From: LD21 sp963715785
GTDB taxonomy: Bacteria; Bacteroidota; Bacteroidia; Bacteroidales; VadinHA17
Reading direction: 5' to 3'
DNA: 64,000 bases
Assembly (NCBI GenBank): GCA_963715785.1
Contig: OY970276.1
Span: 1,054,001-1,118,000 of the forward strand
The notes below the pieces were generated by a model. That model was given only the letters and a program-made list of their open reading frames with translations, was not told where the DNA came from and did no database searches. The position numbers and the translations under genes are program-made. Positions 1 through 8,774 of the stretch are shown in pieces. Numbering within the stretch: position 1 is the stretch's first letter; each line of letters begins with the position of its first letter.

Positions 1-50
1 TTCTCTGCTATATGGTTTGTAAAACAGTGTATTAAGCTGAAGAGTTTTGC

Positions 51-58
51 TAACTTTG
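51..58 (+). promoter_or_regulatory. Bacteroidota-type promoter -7 element
   Basis: TAACTTTG matches the Bacteroidota -7 consensus TAnnTTTG exactly and lies about 30 bases before the ATG at 90. No clear -33 TTG is visible at the right distance, so the call rests on the -7 box and its position. Confidence 0.45.
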
Positions 59-89
59 TGTCCGGATTAATGCCAATAATTTGAATATT

Positions 90-767
90 ATGGATACAAC
101 ACGTATTGACAGGTATTTTCTGGCAGTTTTTATTGCATTTACAACATTTGTCTCCGGTATGGCCCAGGGGACATCGGTCATATATGATCTGGGGTCACTT
201 TCAGAAAATAATAAGCTCGAAGTTTTTAACAGAAAGGTAACCACCTTTTCTGAAAACGATAAGAACTGCATAAGGTTTTCAAAAAAGGCGAATGATGGCG
301 TAGCGTGGCTAAAGCATGTCATATTTTCAAACGGTATAATTGAAGCTGACATAAGAGGCAAGGATGAATTTCAGCAGAGTTTTCCAGGCATAGCCTTCCA
401 TGGCTCAGACAGCACAACCATGGATGTCGTTTATTTCCGTCCCTTCAATTTTCAAACCACCGACTCTGCCCGGAAGATCCATGCAGTTCAGTATGTTTCC
501 TTGCCTGAATTCTCCTGGGAAGTTTTAAGAGACAAGTTTAATGGCAAATATGAAAAGGCAGTCATTCCTGCACCTGAGCCGAACGGATGGTTTCACGTAA
601 AGATAATTGTGAAATATCCGCATATAACGGTTTTTGTGAACGGGAACCATGAACCCTGTCTTGAAATAGAAGCCCTGGATACCAGAACGTCAGGTAAAAT
701 AGGACTATGGGTTGGAAATAATTCGGATGGGGATTTTGCCAGTTTACAGATTACATCACTGGAATAA
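90..767 (+). CDS. Exported concanavalin A-like (LamG/DUF1080-like) domain protein
   Basis: The protein has about 225 residues, an N-terminal signal peptide ending near Gly-Met-Ala-Gln, and one domain with the alternating strands of a concanavalin-like jelly roll. The segment with Asp-Ile-Arg-Gly-Lys and the C-terminal Gly-Lys-Ile-Gly-Leu-Trp resemble LamG and DUF1080 (3-keto-disaccharide hydrolase-like) proteins. It is probably periplasmic or surface-exposed and may bind glycans. I use the ATG at 90; a TTG nine bases earlier is in frame but less likely. It is first in a co-directional run with the TrpF-like gene 14 bases downstream. The substrate is unknown, and catalytic activity is not shown by the sequence. 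Confidence 0.75.
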   Translation: MDTTRIDRYFLAVFIAFTTFVSGMAQGTSVIYDLGSLSENNKLEVFNRKVTTFSENDKNCIRFSKKANDGVAWLKHVIFSNGIIEADIRGKDEFQQSFPGIAFHGSDSTTMDVVYFRPFNFQTTDSARKIHAVQYVSLPEFSWEVLRDKFNGKYEKAVIPAPEPNGWFHVKIIVKYPHITVFVNGNHEPCLEIEALDTRTSGKIGLWVGNNSDGDFASLQITSLE

Positions 768-781
768 CTGAATCAGAATTT

Positions 782-1435
782 ATGATAACCCGGGTAAAGA
801 TTTGTTGCATAAACAGCGAGAGCGAAGCAATGACTGCAATTGAATATGGGGCATCTGCCATTGGACTTGTAGCCAGAATGCCCAGTGGCCCGGGCCCAAT
901 TGCTGATGAGCTGATAAAACGGATTGCTTCAAAGATCCCTCCTCCCATTGCTACATTTCTGCTCACATGCGAAACAACAGTAAAAGCCATTATTGAGCAT
1001 CATTCCAGAACAAATACCAATACTATTCAGATAGTTGATTCATTATCATCGGGAACATATAATCAGCTTAAAGAAGTCTTGCCCGGAATTAAAATTGTAC
1101 AGGTTATCCATGTAATCGATGAGAGATCAGTCGATGAAGCAATAGAAATTTCAGGAAAAGTCGATGCATTGCTCCTTGACAGCGGGAACCCGAAGCTTAA
1201 GATCAAAGAGCTCGGCGGAACAGGAAGAGTTCATAACTGGAAACTGAGCAGACAAATTTGTGAGAGATCAAAATGTCCTGTGTTTCTGGCCGGAGGATTA
1301 AAACCAGAAAATGTGAGACAGGCTATTGAAGAGGTACAGCCATTTGCAGTTGATGTATGCAGCGGTATCCGTACCGATAGCCGGCTCGACAACAGGAAAC
1401 TTGAAGATTTCTTCACTCAGGTAATGCGGATATAA
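782..1435 (+). CDS. trpF: Phosphoribosylanthranilate isomerase-like TIM barrel protein (TrpF family)
   Basis: 217 residues, the usual TrpF length. The start carries the family's Lys-Ile-Cys motif (KICCI), where the cysteine corresponds to the catalytic base. Further on are LLLDSG, GGTGRVHNW (phosphate loop region), FLAGGL and VDVCSGIRT, matching the typical active-site loops. TrpF converts phosphoribosylanthranilate to the carboxyphenylamino-deoxyribulose phosphate in tryptophan synthesis. No other trp gene is nearby; the neighbours are a lectin-like protein and a DUF1349-like protein. The asparagine in VHNW replaces the aspartate most TrpF proteins have in HxFDW, so it may be a divergent paralogue rather than the main tryptophan enzyme. 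Confidence 0.8.
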   Translation: MITRVKICCINSESEAMTAIEYGASAIGLVARMPSGPGPIADELIKRIASKIPPPIATFLLTCETTVKAIIEHHSRTNTNTIQIVDSLSSGTYNQLKEVLPGIKIVQVIHVIDERSVDEAIEISGKVDALLLDSGNPKLKIKELGGTGRVHNWKLSRQICERSKCPVFLAGGLKPENVRQAIEEVQPFAVDVCSGIRTDSRLDNRKLEDFFTQVMRI

Positions 1436-1582
1436 GGGCTTTGATAGCAGGAGATTTATCGTCCTCGTAAAAGAAGTATCTCTCGAATGAGGTCAATGGC
1501 TCGCAGAAAAATCTGTCTCTCTGATACCAGGAAAGTGAGCAAAGAAACTCTAAAAACATTCATAAAATTAAACTATAGTGCC

Positions 1583-2305
1583 ATGATCAAAAAAAACATC
1601 CATTATCTTTTTGTGATATCGCTCCTGATTGTCACAGTAACAACAGCATTTTCACAGAATAATAAAGACAAAAATTCCGTAAATATGAAAAATCATCTGG
1701 TTCAGCCCGCCAGTTTCAAACATTGTGATGTGGGAAATCCTGCAATTGCGGGGACTGTAAAGATCTTAAAGAATGGCATTGACATAATAGCAGGTGGTGC
1801 AGACATCTGGGGCGTTAAAGACGAATTCACATTTGCATATCTGGAAAAGACCGGGGATTTTGACTTCGCAACACGTGTGGAAAGTCTGAGTGCTGCTAAC
1901 CTGTATACCAAAGCAGGAATAATGGCACGTGAAGATCTTACCGCAGGCTGCCGGCATATTTATTTCCAGGTTTTTCCCGGTAATGAGGCTCGAAATCATA
2001 ATAATGGCGGGTATGAGTTTCAGTACCGCCAGGCAAAAGATGGCGAAATGAAAGCAATCTATCCAAAAAATGCCGAAGGCACGCCGGAGTATCCAGCCTC
2101 ATATCCTGATACATGGATCAGGCTGCAGCGTATTAAAAATAACTTCACCGGATACTCCAGTACCGATGGGAAATCCTGGAAAGTATTTGCCGCTTATACA
2201 CTTGACCTTTCCTCAAAGATTTATCTTGGACTTGCAGTTACTTCACACAATACAGCTCAGACAGCCGAAGCGAAATTCAGAGATATTTCAGAAATTAACC
2301 AATAA
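1583..2305 (+). CDS. Exported DUF1349-like concanavalin domain protein
   Basis: About 240 residues. I place the start at the ATG at 1583 because it opens directly into a signal peptide (Lys-Lys-Asn followed by a hydrophobic stretch and AFSQ); upstream in-frame ATG codons give a charged leader without a signal sequence. The body has DIWGVKDEFTFAY, FDFATRVESL, KAGIMARE and TWIRLQR, which match the DUF1349 / 'regulation of enolase' jelly-roll family also found in glycan-binding modules. It is likely secreted to the periplasm or cell surface and to bind carbohydrate. It lies 18 bases before the VOC gene. Confidence 0.75.
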   Translation: MIKKNIHYLFVISLLIVTVTTAFSQNNKDKNSVNMKNHLVQPASFKHCDVGNPAIAGTVKILKNGIDIIAGGADIWGVKDEFTFAYLEKTGDFDFATRVESLSAANLYTKAGIMAREDLTAGCRHIYFQVFPGNEARNHNNGGYEFQYRQAKDGEMKAIYPKNAEGTPEYPASYPDTWIRLQRIKNNFTGYSSTDGKSWKVFAAYTLDLSSKIYLGLAVTSHNTAQTAEAKFRDISEINQ

Positions 2306-2323
2306 AAGCGAGTCGGACAAATC

Positions 2324-2770
2324 ATGAATATTGATCATGTTGCCATATGGACCACACAACTGGAAAGGCTGAAGGACTACTATGTGAAATACTTCAACGG
2401 GAGAGTTAATAAGAAGTATATTAACAGCGAAAGGCATTTTGAAAGCTATTTTGTGTCATTTGAATCGGGTTCCAGACTTGAACTGATGCAGATGAAAGGA
2501 ATTCCGGGGAATATGAATGATACTATTGAGAAGCAGCATCTTGGGATAATCCACCTGGCTTTTGGTGTGGAAACGATGAATATGGTTGATCAGAAATTGA
2601 TTGAATTAGAAAATGACGGATATAAAATGCTGAAAGGACCCAGAAAAACCGGTGATGGTTATTATGAATTTGAGACTCTTGATCCCGACAATAACAGGAT
2701 TGAAGTTTCAGCTGTTTATGTTGAATCGGATTTTATCGATGATGAAGGAAATAGCAGCCATCATATTTGA
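2324..2770 (+). CDS. VOC superfamily (glyoxalase/bleomycin resistance-like) protein
   Basis: 148 residues with the betaalphabetabetabeta pattern of one VOC fold: the metal-site histidine in NIDHVAIW, a central HLAF stretch and the C-terminal TLDPDNNRIEVS. Such proteins bind a divalent metal and act on small electrophiles or as lyases and dioxygenases; the substrate is not predictable. Its last 29 bases overlap the NUDIX gene in another frame, so the two are probably translated together. Confidence 0.8.
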   Translation: MNIDHVAIWTTQLERLKDYYVKYFNGRVNKKYINSERHFESYFVSFESGSRLELMQMKGIPGNMNDTIEKQHLGIIHLAFGVETMNMVDQKLIELENDGYKMLKGPRKTGDGYYEFETLDPDNNRIEVSAVYVESDFIDDEGNSSHHI

Positions 2771-3149
2771 AAATGACAAGGGTGAGTTCCTGCTTTACCT
2801 GCGCGATAACAAACCTGGCATCCCTTTCCCCGGGTACTGGGATCTTATCGGAGGTCATGTTGAAGCGGGAGAGTCACCCGAGGAAGCCCTCATCAGGGAA
2901 GTCAAAGAGGAACTTGATATAGACCTTAAAGAATATACTTTTTATAAAAGATACGAATGCCTGACCGGCGATGCGTATGAAAATATTAAATACATATATT
3001 CCGGAAAAATAAATTTACCTATCGAAGAAGTTACACTTCTTGAAGGAGCCAGGCCTCAATACTTTTCAAGAGAGGAAATTCCTGATGTCAGATTTGCAAA
3101 TATCCTCAGGTCAATTGTGATGGAATATATATCTGATCACTACAAATAG
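2742..3149 (+). CDS. NUDIX hydrolase
   Basis: About 135 residues. The Nudix box is complete over the segment starting GGHVEAGESPEEAL and ending REVKEELDI, with the metal-binding REVKEE glutamates; the usual glycine before the last hydrophobic residue is changed. These enzymes cleave nucleoside diphosphates linked to another group. Two adjacent ATG codons (2739 and 2742) are possible starts, both inside the end of the VOC gene; further upstream starts would add residues with no homology to the fold. It closes the first co-directional run. Confidence 0.85.
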   Translation: MKEIAAIIFENDKGEFLLYLRDNKPGIPFPGYWDLIGGHVEAGESPEEALIREVKEELDIDLKEYTFYKRYECLTGDAYENIKYIYSGKINLPIEEVTLLEGARPQYFSREEIPDVRFANILRSIVMEYISDHYK

Positions 3150-3363
3150 CTATTCACTGAATAATTGTTTTTCGAAGACACGCGTCAGTACATCTAAATG
3201 ATTGATTTACAGGTTCTTTACTGTATAGCAGCCAGGACTGGAGAAGGTTACCTTATCTCTCTTAATTAAAAGTTAAAGTCTGAAAAGCTCCGAACTTTTT
3301 CATTCTGGCATTGTTTTTAGTTCCTATAAAAAAAATTTATTCTATTCATTAAAACATAATCTT

Positions 3364-3789
3364 ATGGGAACGAAAGTTTTTGTTAATTTACCGGTTAAGG
3401 ACCTTAACAAAACTGTTGGGTTCTTTACAAAGCTTGGTTATAAATTTGATGAGAAATACTCAGATGAGAACTCTAAATGTATGGTTATAACCGATGATAT
3501 TTCTGTGATGCTTCTGGTAGAGCCTTTTTTTAAAACTTTTACATCCAAGGAAATATGTGATACCAGGAAGAGTACCGAATCTATTCTGGCTTTATCGGCA
3601 GATAGCCGGTTACAGGTAGATCAGATCATTAAAAAATCCATTGATGCCGGAGCAATTGAGGCAAATAAGCCCCAGGATATGGGATGGGCTTATGAACGCA
3701 GTTTCCAGGATCCTGATGGACATCTGTGGGAAGTAATCTATATGGATCCATCCAAACGATCAAGTCAGAGCCGGCTGCACATTTCATGA
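3364..3789 (+). CDS. VOC family protein (lactoylglutathione lyase-like)
   Basis: 141 residues. Starts with a strand and helix (VFVNLPVKDLNKTVGFFTKLGY) typical of the VOC family, and ends with FQDPDGHLWEVIYMDP, which carries the conserved glutamate metal ligand. It is a different VOC subgroup from the protein encoded at 2324 and shows little similarity to it. It stands alone, with its own terminator downstream. Substrate unknown. Confidence 0.85.
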   Translation: MGTKVFVNLPVKDLNKTVGFFTKLGYKFDEKYSDENSKCMVITDDISVMLLVEPFFKTFTSKEICDTRKSTESILALSADSRLQVDQIIKKSIDAGAIEANKPQDMGWAYERSFQDPDGHLWEVIYMDPSKRSSQSRLHIS

Positions 3790-3837
3790 GTTTCAATAGC
3801 AGCAATTAAAATTTAATCTAAAAGGTAGTGATTTTAA

Positions 3838-3874
3838 ACGTCCTGATGTTTTACTGACATCAGGACGTATTTTT
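3838..3874 (+). terminator. Intrinsic terminator between convergent genes
   Basis: A perfect 12-bp stem (ACGTCCTGATGT paired with ACATCAGGACGT) with a 7-base loop is followed by a run of six T. It ends the VOC gene and faces the convergent pseudouridine synthase gene. Confidence 0.85.
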
Positions 3875-3890
3875 TCTGTATCTGAATAAT

Positions 3891-4760
3891 CTATTTGTAT
3901 TTCTCGTCCTTTGGCTTTAATGTTAAAAACCCATCAGGCATAGGTGATTCAATGAATATCACTTTCCCTGTCACCGGATGCGGAAATGATATAGAACACG
4001 CATGCAGTCTGACCCGTCTTGAAAATTCAGCAGCTGCACCATATTTGCGGTCACCTACAATTGGCCACCCCATATCCGAGAGATGAACCCTGATCTGATT
4101 TTTCCGTCCAGTCTCCGTACTGATATCTAGAAGTGTATATTTATCTACGAGTCTGACGGTTTTATAATGCGTTATGGCTAATTTTGCATCTGGCCTCTCA
4201 GCTACTGAACGCATTCTCATTGCATTATCTTCAATAAGCCAGCTTTTTATTGTGCCTTCCTCATTTTCAGGAATTCCTTCGACAAGAGCAAGATAATGCT
4301 TTTCAGTTTCGTCCCATTTTTCCTTCAGAGCATCCATGTCAGCTTCCGATTTAGCCAGGATCAAAACACCTGAGACCTCTTTATCAAGACGATGCACAAC
4401 ATATGTTCTGACTGTCCCTTTGCTAGCATGCTTCAAAAATTCAGATATGATAAACTGAACATTCGAGCTTCCGTCAATACTCGATGTAGCAATCCCCGCC
4501 GGCTTATCAATCACAATTAGATGCTGATCTTCGTATAATACCGGAAAAGGCAGTCCGGCCTTAGTTGCAATGCCGGGCTTTTGACCCGTATCAACGGAAT
4601 CGCCGGGATTCAAAGCATAAGAATTAAGTGTTACTGGCTTATTGTTCACCCTGACAGCACCACTCTGCAGCAACTTTTTTATCCTGGTCCTGGGAGAATC
4701 GGGGTACTGTTCGATAAGAAATTCAAGCAGTGTCTGGGATTTATTTATAGTTGTTTTCAA
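3891..4760 (-). CDS. RluA family pseudouridine synthase
   Basis: 289 residues. An S4 RNA-binding domain covers about residues 9-58 (TRIKKLLQSGAVRVN), followed by the catalytic domain with VIDKPAGI and HRLDKEVSG, in which Asp126 is the expected catalytic aspartate, and the later GRKNQIRVHL motif. It converts specific uridines in rRNA or tRNA to pseudouridine in the cytoplasm. The sequence cannot tell RluC, RluD or another member apart. It is convergent with the VOC gene and starts at an ATG. Confidence 0.9.
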   Translation of the reverse strand: MKTTINKSQTLLEFLIEQYPDSPRTRIKKLLQSGAVRVNNKPVTLNSYALNPGDSVDTGQKPGIATKAGLPFPVLYEDQHLIVIDKPAGIATSSIDGSSNVQFIISEFLKHASKGTVRTYVVHRLDKEVSGVLILAKSEADMDALKEKWDETEKHYLALVEGIPENEEGTIKSWLIEDNAMRMRSVAERPDAKLAITHYKTVRLVDKYTLLDISTETGRKNQIRVHLSDMGWPIVGDRKYGAAAEFSRRVRLHACSISFPHPVTGKVIFIESPMPDGFLTLKPKDEKYK

Positions 4761-4875
4761 GCACTTACAAGTTATATATTCACCGGACGAATATATAAAA
4801 AATTGAAGTCAGGTTTTAGCAATTTTTTACTGACCTCCTAAAAATCCCCGTTATGTCCGTTTCCAATCCTTTGTG

Positions 4876-4883
4876 TAACTTTG
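4876..4883 (+). promoter_or_regulatory. Bacteroidota-type promoter -7 element
   Basis: TAACTTTG, an exact TAnnTTTG match, lies 56 bases before the ATG of the SDR gene, with no other gene between. Confidence 0.4.
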
Positions 4884-4939
4884 TATTATTAGCAGATTGA
4901 TACTGGTTTCAACTACCAAAGTAAAAGCATCACTACAAA

Positions 4940-5608
4940 ATGAAAATTAGTGTAATCATTACAGGTTCAACAGGAATGGTAGGGGAAGGTGTTCTCATGG
5001 AATCCCTGCTTCATCCTGATGTGGAGAAAGTTCTGGTGATAAACAGGCACACATGCGGTGTAGTTCATCCTAAATTAACAGAAATTCTGCATAAAGATTT
5101 TTTTGATCTCTCCTCTGTTGCTGATCAGCTCAAAGGGTATAATGCCTGTTTCTTCTGTCTCGGAGTTTCGTCTGTTGGAATGAAAGACGACAGGTACTAT
5201 TCTCTTACCTATATTCTCACTATGAATTTTGCAGGACTGCTTTCACAACAAAACCCCGGAATGACATTCTGTTATGTATCAGGAGCTGGTACCGACAGCA
5301 CAGAAAGTGGCAGACTGAACTGGGCCCGTGTAAAAGGTAAAACGGAAAATGATCTTATGAAACTTCCATTCAAGGCTGTTTATGCATTCCGTCCCGGATT
5401 TATGCAGGCTGCAAAAGGAGCAAAAAATGTACCCGGCTATTTTTTTATATTCAGAATCCTCTATCCCCTGTTAAGGATCCTTTTCCCCCGATTTGTTACA
5501 ACTCTGAAGGAAGTAGCACTGGCTATGATAAACTCATCGATCTTTGGCTACGAAAAGTCTGTATTGGAGGTAAAAGATATTCTCGTGCTTTCATACCGCC
5601 ACGCGTAA
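4940..5608 (+). CDS. Atypical SDR / NAD(P)-binding epimerase-like protein
   Basis: 222 residues. The N-terminus has a Rossmann motif in the form ITGSTGMVGEGV, followed by VLVINR and a FFCLGVSS strand. The later YVSGAGTDS and WARVKGKTENDL segments match the NmrA/HTATIP2-like atypical SDRs, with Lys in the KGKTE segment. These proteins bind NAD(P)H and act as reductases or redox sensors. A hydrophobic stretch near residues 170-190 may be buried or membrane-associated. The substrate is unknown. Confidence 0.8.
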   Translation: MKISVIITGSTGMVGEGVLMESLLHPDVEKVLVINRHTCGVVHPKLTEILHKDFFDLSSVADQLKGYNACFFCLGVSSVGMKDDRYYSLTYILTMNFAGLLSQQNPGMTFCYVSGAGTDSTESGRLNWARVKGKTENDLMKLPFKAVYAFRPGFMQAAKGAKNVPGYFFIFRILYPLLRILFPRFVTTLKEVALAMINSSIFGYEKSVLEVKDILVLSYRHA

Positions 5609-5635
5609 TTATTAGCATTTGAAAAACAATCCGCC

Positions 5636-6058
5636 ATGAATCAGCCCTCATCCACTCCTAAACCGACAATGATGACACGCTTTGTGAAAGGAGTAAAAAG
5701 AATTCTCAAATGGATCCTCTTCCTTATTATCCTCTTTGGCGTGTTCTTTACTTACTGGAAATATTTTTATACTTACAGTGAAGGTTACCGCGCAGGGTTA
5801 TTGCAAAAGTTTTCTCACAAGGGAGCTATTTTCAAGACCTTCGAAGGGGAAATGATATTAAGCAGTGTCTCGAGTAACAGGGATGTGGCACTTGCTTCCG
5901 AAAAATTCCTTTTTACTGTTACCAACAAGGCTTTAGTCAGGGAATTTGATACTATTCAGGGACAGCAGATAATAGTGCATTACAGACAGAAAAATGCTGC
6001 GCTTTTCTGGCGCGGAGATTCACCTTATCTGGTGGATAGCGTAAAAGTAAAGCGATAA
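5636..6058 (+). CDS. Single-pass membrane protein, conserved in Bacteroidota, unknown function
   Basis: 140 residues. A basic N-terminus leads into one transmembrane helix (about residues 24-44, ILKWILFLIILFGVFF), then a soluble domain of about 90 residues that would lie in the periplasm. The motif SEGYRAGLLQKFSHKG and the end YRQKNAALFWRGDSPY look strongly conserved, and I recall the same protein type in many Bacteroidota genomes, sometimes mislabelled as 6-phosphogluconate dehydrogenase. No enzyme motif is visible. It follows the SDR gene by 27 bases. Confidence 0.7.
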   Translation: MNQPSSTPKPTMMTRFVKGVKRILKWILFLIILFGVFFTYWKYFYTYSEGYRAGLLQKFSHKGAIFKTFEGEMILSSVSSNRDVALASEKFLFTVTNKALVREFDTIQGQQIIVHYRQKNAALFWRGDSPYLVDSVKVKR

Positions 6059-6061
6059 GTT

Positions 6062-7609
6062 TTATTTCATTACTTTTTTGAGAATACCAAACACCCCTCT
6101 TATGAAGGTGGCGCTTGTAAGAACTTTTACTATCTCATCCTGAGGCGTCTTCTCATTTCTTCCATAATTCGTCCGGGCAGATTTGTAAGCCGGCCGGGCC
6201 TCACTTTCTTGTCTTCCCCATGTTTCTGAATCCTGATTGGCATTAGTTTTTCCGGCTTCTGTCACTTTTCCGCTGAGGATCTCATATGCACTTTCGCGGT
6301 CAACTACACGATTGTATTTCCCGACTAGTGCAGATGCACTGTTTATTGAAGCTATTTCTGCGGCGTTAAGAATGTCCATTCTGCTGACAGGAGCTCTGAG
6401 CATTGTTGCTGCAAGAGGCGTAGGCACGCCCTTCTCATTAAGAGCAGTTACCAGTGCTTCGCCGATTCCCAGGCTGGTTATTGCCTCATCCGTTTTATAA
6501 AAATCAGATAAAGGATAGTTTTCAGCTGAAAGCTTTATTGCCTTCCTGTCAGTGGCCGTAAAAGCCCTTAGAGCATGCTGAACCTTCAGCCCGAGCTGAG
6601 CGAGCACCCCATCAGGGACATCCATCGGGTTTTGAGTTACAAAGAAGATCCCGATACCTTTTGAACGTATGAGTTTTACAATATTTTCAATCTGATCAAG
6701 CAATGCCCTGCTTGCTTCGTTAAAGATGAGATGAGCCTCATCAATGAAAATTACCAGCTCGGGCTTATCGACATCCCCTTTTTCAGGCATCTGGCTATAT
6801 ACCTCAGCGAGCAGAGATAGCATAAATGTTGAAAAAAGCTTTGGTTTATCCTGTATATCTGTGAGTCGTATAATGGAGATATAGCCGTTTCCGTTCTGGT
6901 CGGTCCTGAGCAGATCCCTGATATCAAAAGAGATTTCTCCAAAGAACAGGTCGGCTCCCTGCTGTTCGAGTTCAAGTACTTTGCGCATTATTATGCCAGT
7001 AGTGGCTGTCGAAATCTTACCATAATCCTTTTCAATCGCTGCTTTCCCTTCAGCAGTAACGTACTGGACAACTTTTTTGAGATCTTTCAGGTCGAGAAGT
7101 GCCAGTTGGTTATCGTCACAATATTTAAATATTACTGAAACAACTCCTTCCTGAGTGTCATTCAGACCGAGTATACGCGAAAGAAGTACAGGTCCGAATT
7201 CAGAAACAGTTGCCCTGAGCCTGACTCCGTCCTGTTGCGATATTGACATTAATTCAACCGGATAACCTTTGGCAGAAAAGGGGAGATTTATTTTCTTTTG
7301 CCTTTCTGTTATAAATGGTTTCACCTCTCCTGGTTTTGCAATCCCGCTCAAATCACCTTTTACATCCATTAACAGCACAGGAATGCCCTTTTCAGAAAGT
7401 TGTTCAGAAATCAGTTGCAGGGTCTTTGTCTTTCCGGTTCCCGTGGCACCGGCTATAAGGCCGTGCCTGTTCATAGTTCTCAATGGAATTCTGACCTGAG
7501 CTTCCGGAACAGGTTGTCCGTCGAGCATCGCAGCGCCAAGGATAATACTGTCACCATTACAGGTATAACCTTTACCTATCAGATCTGTAAAAGAATTTTT
7601 CCGGTCCAT
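6062..7609 (-). CDS. HerA-like ATPase of the DUF853 (YjgR) family
   Basis: About 515 residues. A Walker A GATGTGKT (near residues 54-61), a Walker B ending in IDEAH, and the sensor stretch FFVTQNP mark a HerA/FtsK-type RecA-fold ATPase; the rest fits the DUF853 family, typified by E. coli YjgR. The cellular role of that family is unknown. I use the ATG at 7609; a TTG nine bases upstream is in frame. It is convergent with the membrane protein gene, with only three bases between the stop codons. Confidence 0.85.
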   Translation of the reverse strand: MDRKNSFTDLIGKGYTCNGDSIILGAAMLDGQPVPEAQVRIPLRTMNRHGLIAGATGTGKTKTLQLISEQLSEKGIPVLLMDVKGDLSGIAKPGEVKPFITERQKKINLPFSAKGYPVELMSISQQDGVRLRATVSEFGPVLLSRILGLNDTQEGVVSVIFKYCDDNQLALLDLKDLKKVVQYVTAEGKAAIEKDYGKISTATTGIIMRKVLELEQQGADLFFGEISFDIRDLLRTDQNGNGYISIIRLTDIQDKPKLFSTFMLSLLAEVYSQMPEKGDVDKPELVIFIDEAHLIFNEASRALLDQIENIVKLIRSKGIGIFFVTQNPMDVPDGVLAQLGLKVQHALRAFTATDRKAIKLSAENYPLSDFYKTDEAITSLGIGEALVTALNEKGVPTPLAATMLRAPVSRMDILNAAEIASINSASALVGKYNRVVDRESAYEILSGKVTEAGKTNANQDSETWGRQESEARPAYKSARTNYGRNEKTPQDEIVKVLTSATFIRGVFGILKKVMK

Positions 7610-7727
7610 AGTTTTCAATTTTTAATCAATTGAACAAGGCTGCAATTTACATGTTTAACCAATATTCACCAAGCACAACGAACCTGTAAATCTATTGAAC
7701 CACGATATTAAAATTCTCAGAAATGTT

Positions 7728-7735
7728 TAACTTTG
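7728..7735 (+). promoter_or_regulatory. Bacteroidota-type promoter -7 element
   Basis: Exact TAACTTTG, 61 bases before the ATG of the DUF3078 gene and the only good candidate in this gap. Confidence 0.4.
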
Positions 7736-7796
7736 ATTTAAGCAAAACTGAACCAACCCGAAATATCTCAATTTTTATCATCCTAATTTTTATGAT

Positions 7797-8756
7797 ATGA
7801 AAAAAAATCTAAAAATTATTGCTGCAATTCTTATACTGGCAGGATCTTATACAATGATCTCCGCTCAGGTAACAGATGTGGAAAAGGGATTACGGACTCA
7901 GCCCTCTGATTCTACCGAGGGATGGAAAGCCGGAGGGGTTATTTCTTTAAATATTGCCCAAACATCCCTGACCAACTGGACTGCAGGAGGTGAGAACTCC
8001 TTCGCTTTAAACGGTCTTCTGAGCACATTTGCGAGCTTCAAAAGAAATAAATCGGTGTGGGTAAATTCCCTGGATATCGGATATGGCACCATCAAGCAGG
8101 GAAAATCAGGCTATATGAAGACTGACGACAAATTTGATTTTCTTTCCAAATACGGCTATGAAGCGTTCAAAAACGTATACTATGCTGTTCTTATGGACTT
8201 TAAAACACAAATGGCTCCGGGTTATAAATATCCTGATGTTACCAATAAGATCTCTGATATTTTTGCGCCTGCATACCTGGTTGTGGCTCTCGGCCTCGAC
8301 TATAAACCCAGTGATCATCTTAGTGCCTTCATTGCTCCGGCAACCATGAGAATTACTTTTGTAAACGATAAGAGCCTGTCTGATGCAGGTGCCTATGGAG
8401 TAACACCCGGGAAAAAATCTCTAAGTCAGTTCGGAGGATATCTGAGAGCTATCTATACTAAAAATGACTTCAAAAATGAGCTTCTCAAAAATGTGACTTT
8501 TACTTCAAAGGCTGACCTTTTCTCCGACTATGCCCACAAGCCGCAAAATATAGTTATAAACTGGGAAACACTTATAGCCTTCAAGGTAAATAAATTTCTT
8601 TCGGCCAGTATTAATACTCAGTTGATTTATGATGATAAAATCAAAGTTCCGGCTGACAGGAATGGTGACGGAATAATTGGGCCAGACGAAGGCATACGAT
8701 CGCTGATCCAGTTCAAGGAAATACTCGGAGTAGGAATCTCATATAATTTTTTATAA
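7797..8756 (+). CDS. DUF3078 outer-membrane beta-barrel protein
   Basis: 319 residues with a cleavable signal peptide (ends TMISAQ) and a barrel-like body. The WTAGGENSFAL motif near residue 61 is diagnostic of DUF3078, and the C-terminus ends in the aromatic YNFL that barrel assembly recognises. Near the C-terminus is the loop DRNGDGIIGPDEG, which has the spacing of an EF-hand/dockerin calcium loop. The function of the family is unknown. It is followed 18 bases later by mscL. Confidence 0.85.
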   Translation: MKKNLKIIAAILILAGSYTMISAQVTDVEKGLRTQPSDSTEGWKAGGVISLNIAQTSLTNWTAGGENSFALNGLLSTFASFKRNKSVWVNSLDIGYGTIKQGKSGYMKTDDKFDFLSKYGYEAFKNVYYAVLMDFKTQMAPGYKYPDVTNKISDIFAPAYLVVALGLDYKPSDHLSAFIAPATMRITFVNDKSLSDAGAYGVTPGKKSLSQFGGYLRAIYTKNDFKNELLKNVTFTSKADLFSDYAHKPQNIVINWETLIAFKVNKFLSASINTQLIYDDKIKVPADRNGDGIIGPDEGIRSLIQFKEILGVGISYNFL

Positions 8757-8774
8757 TGAATTAAACCTGAAATT

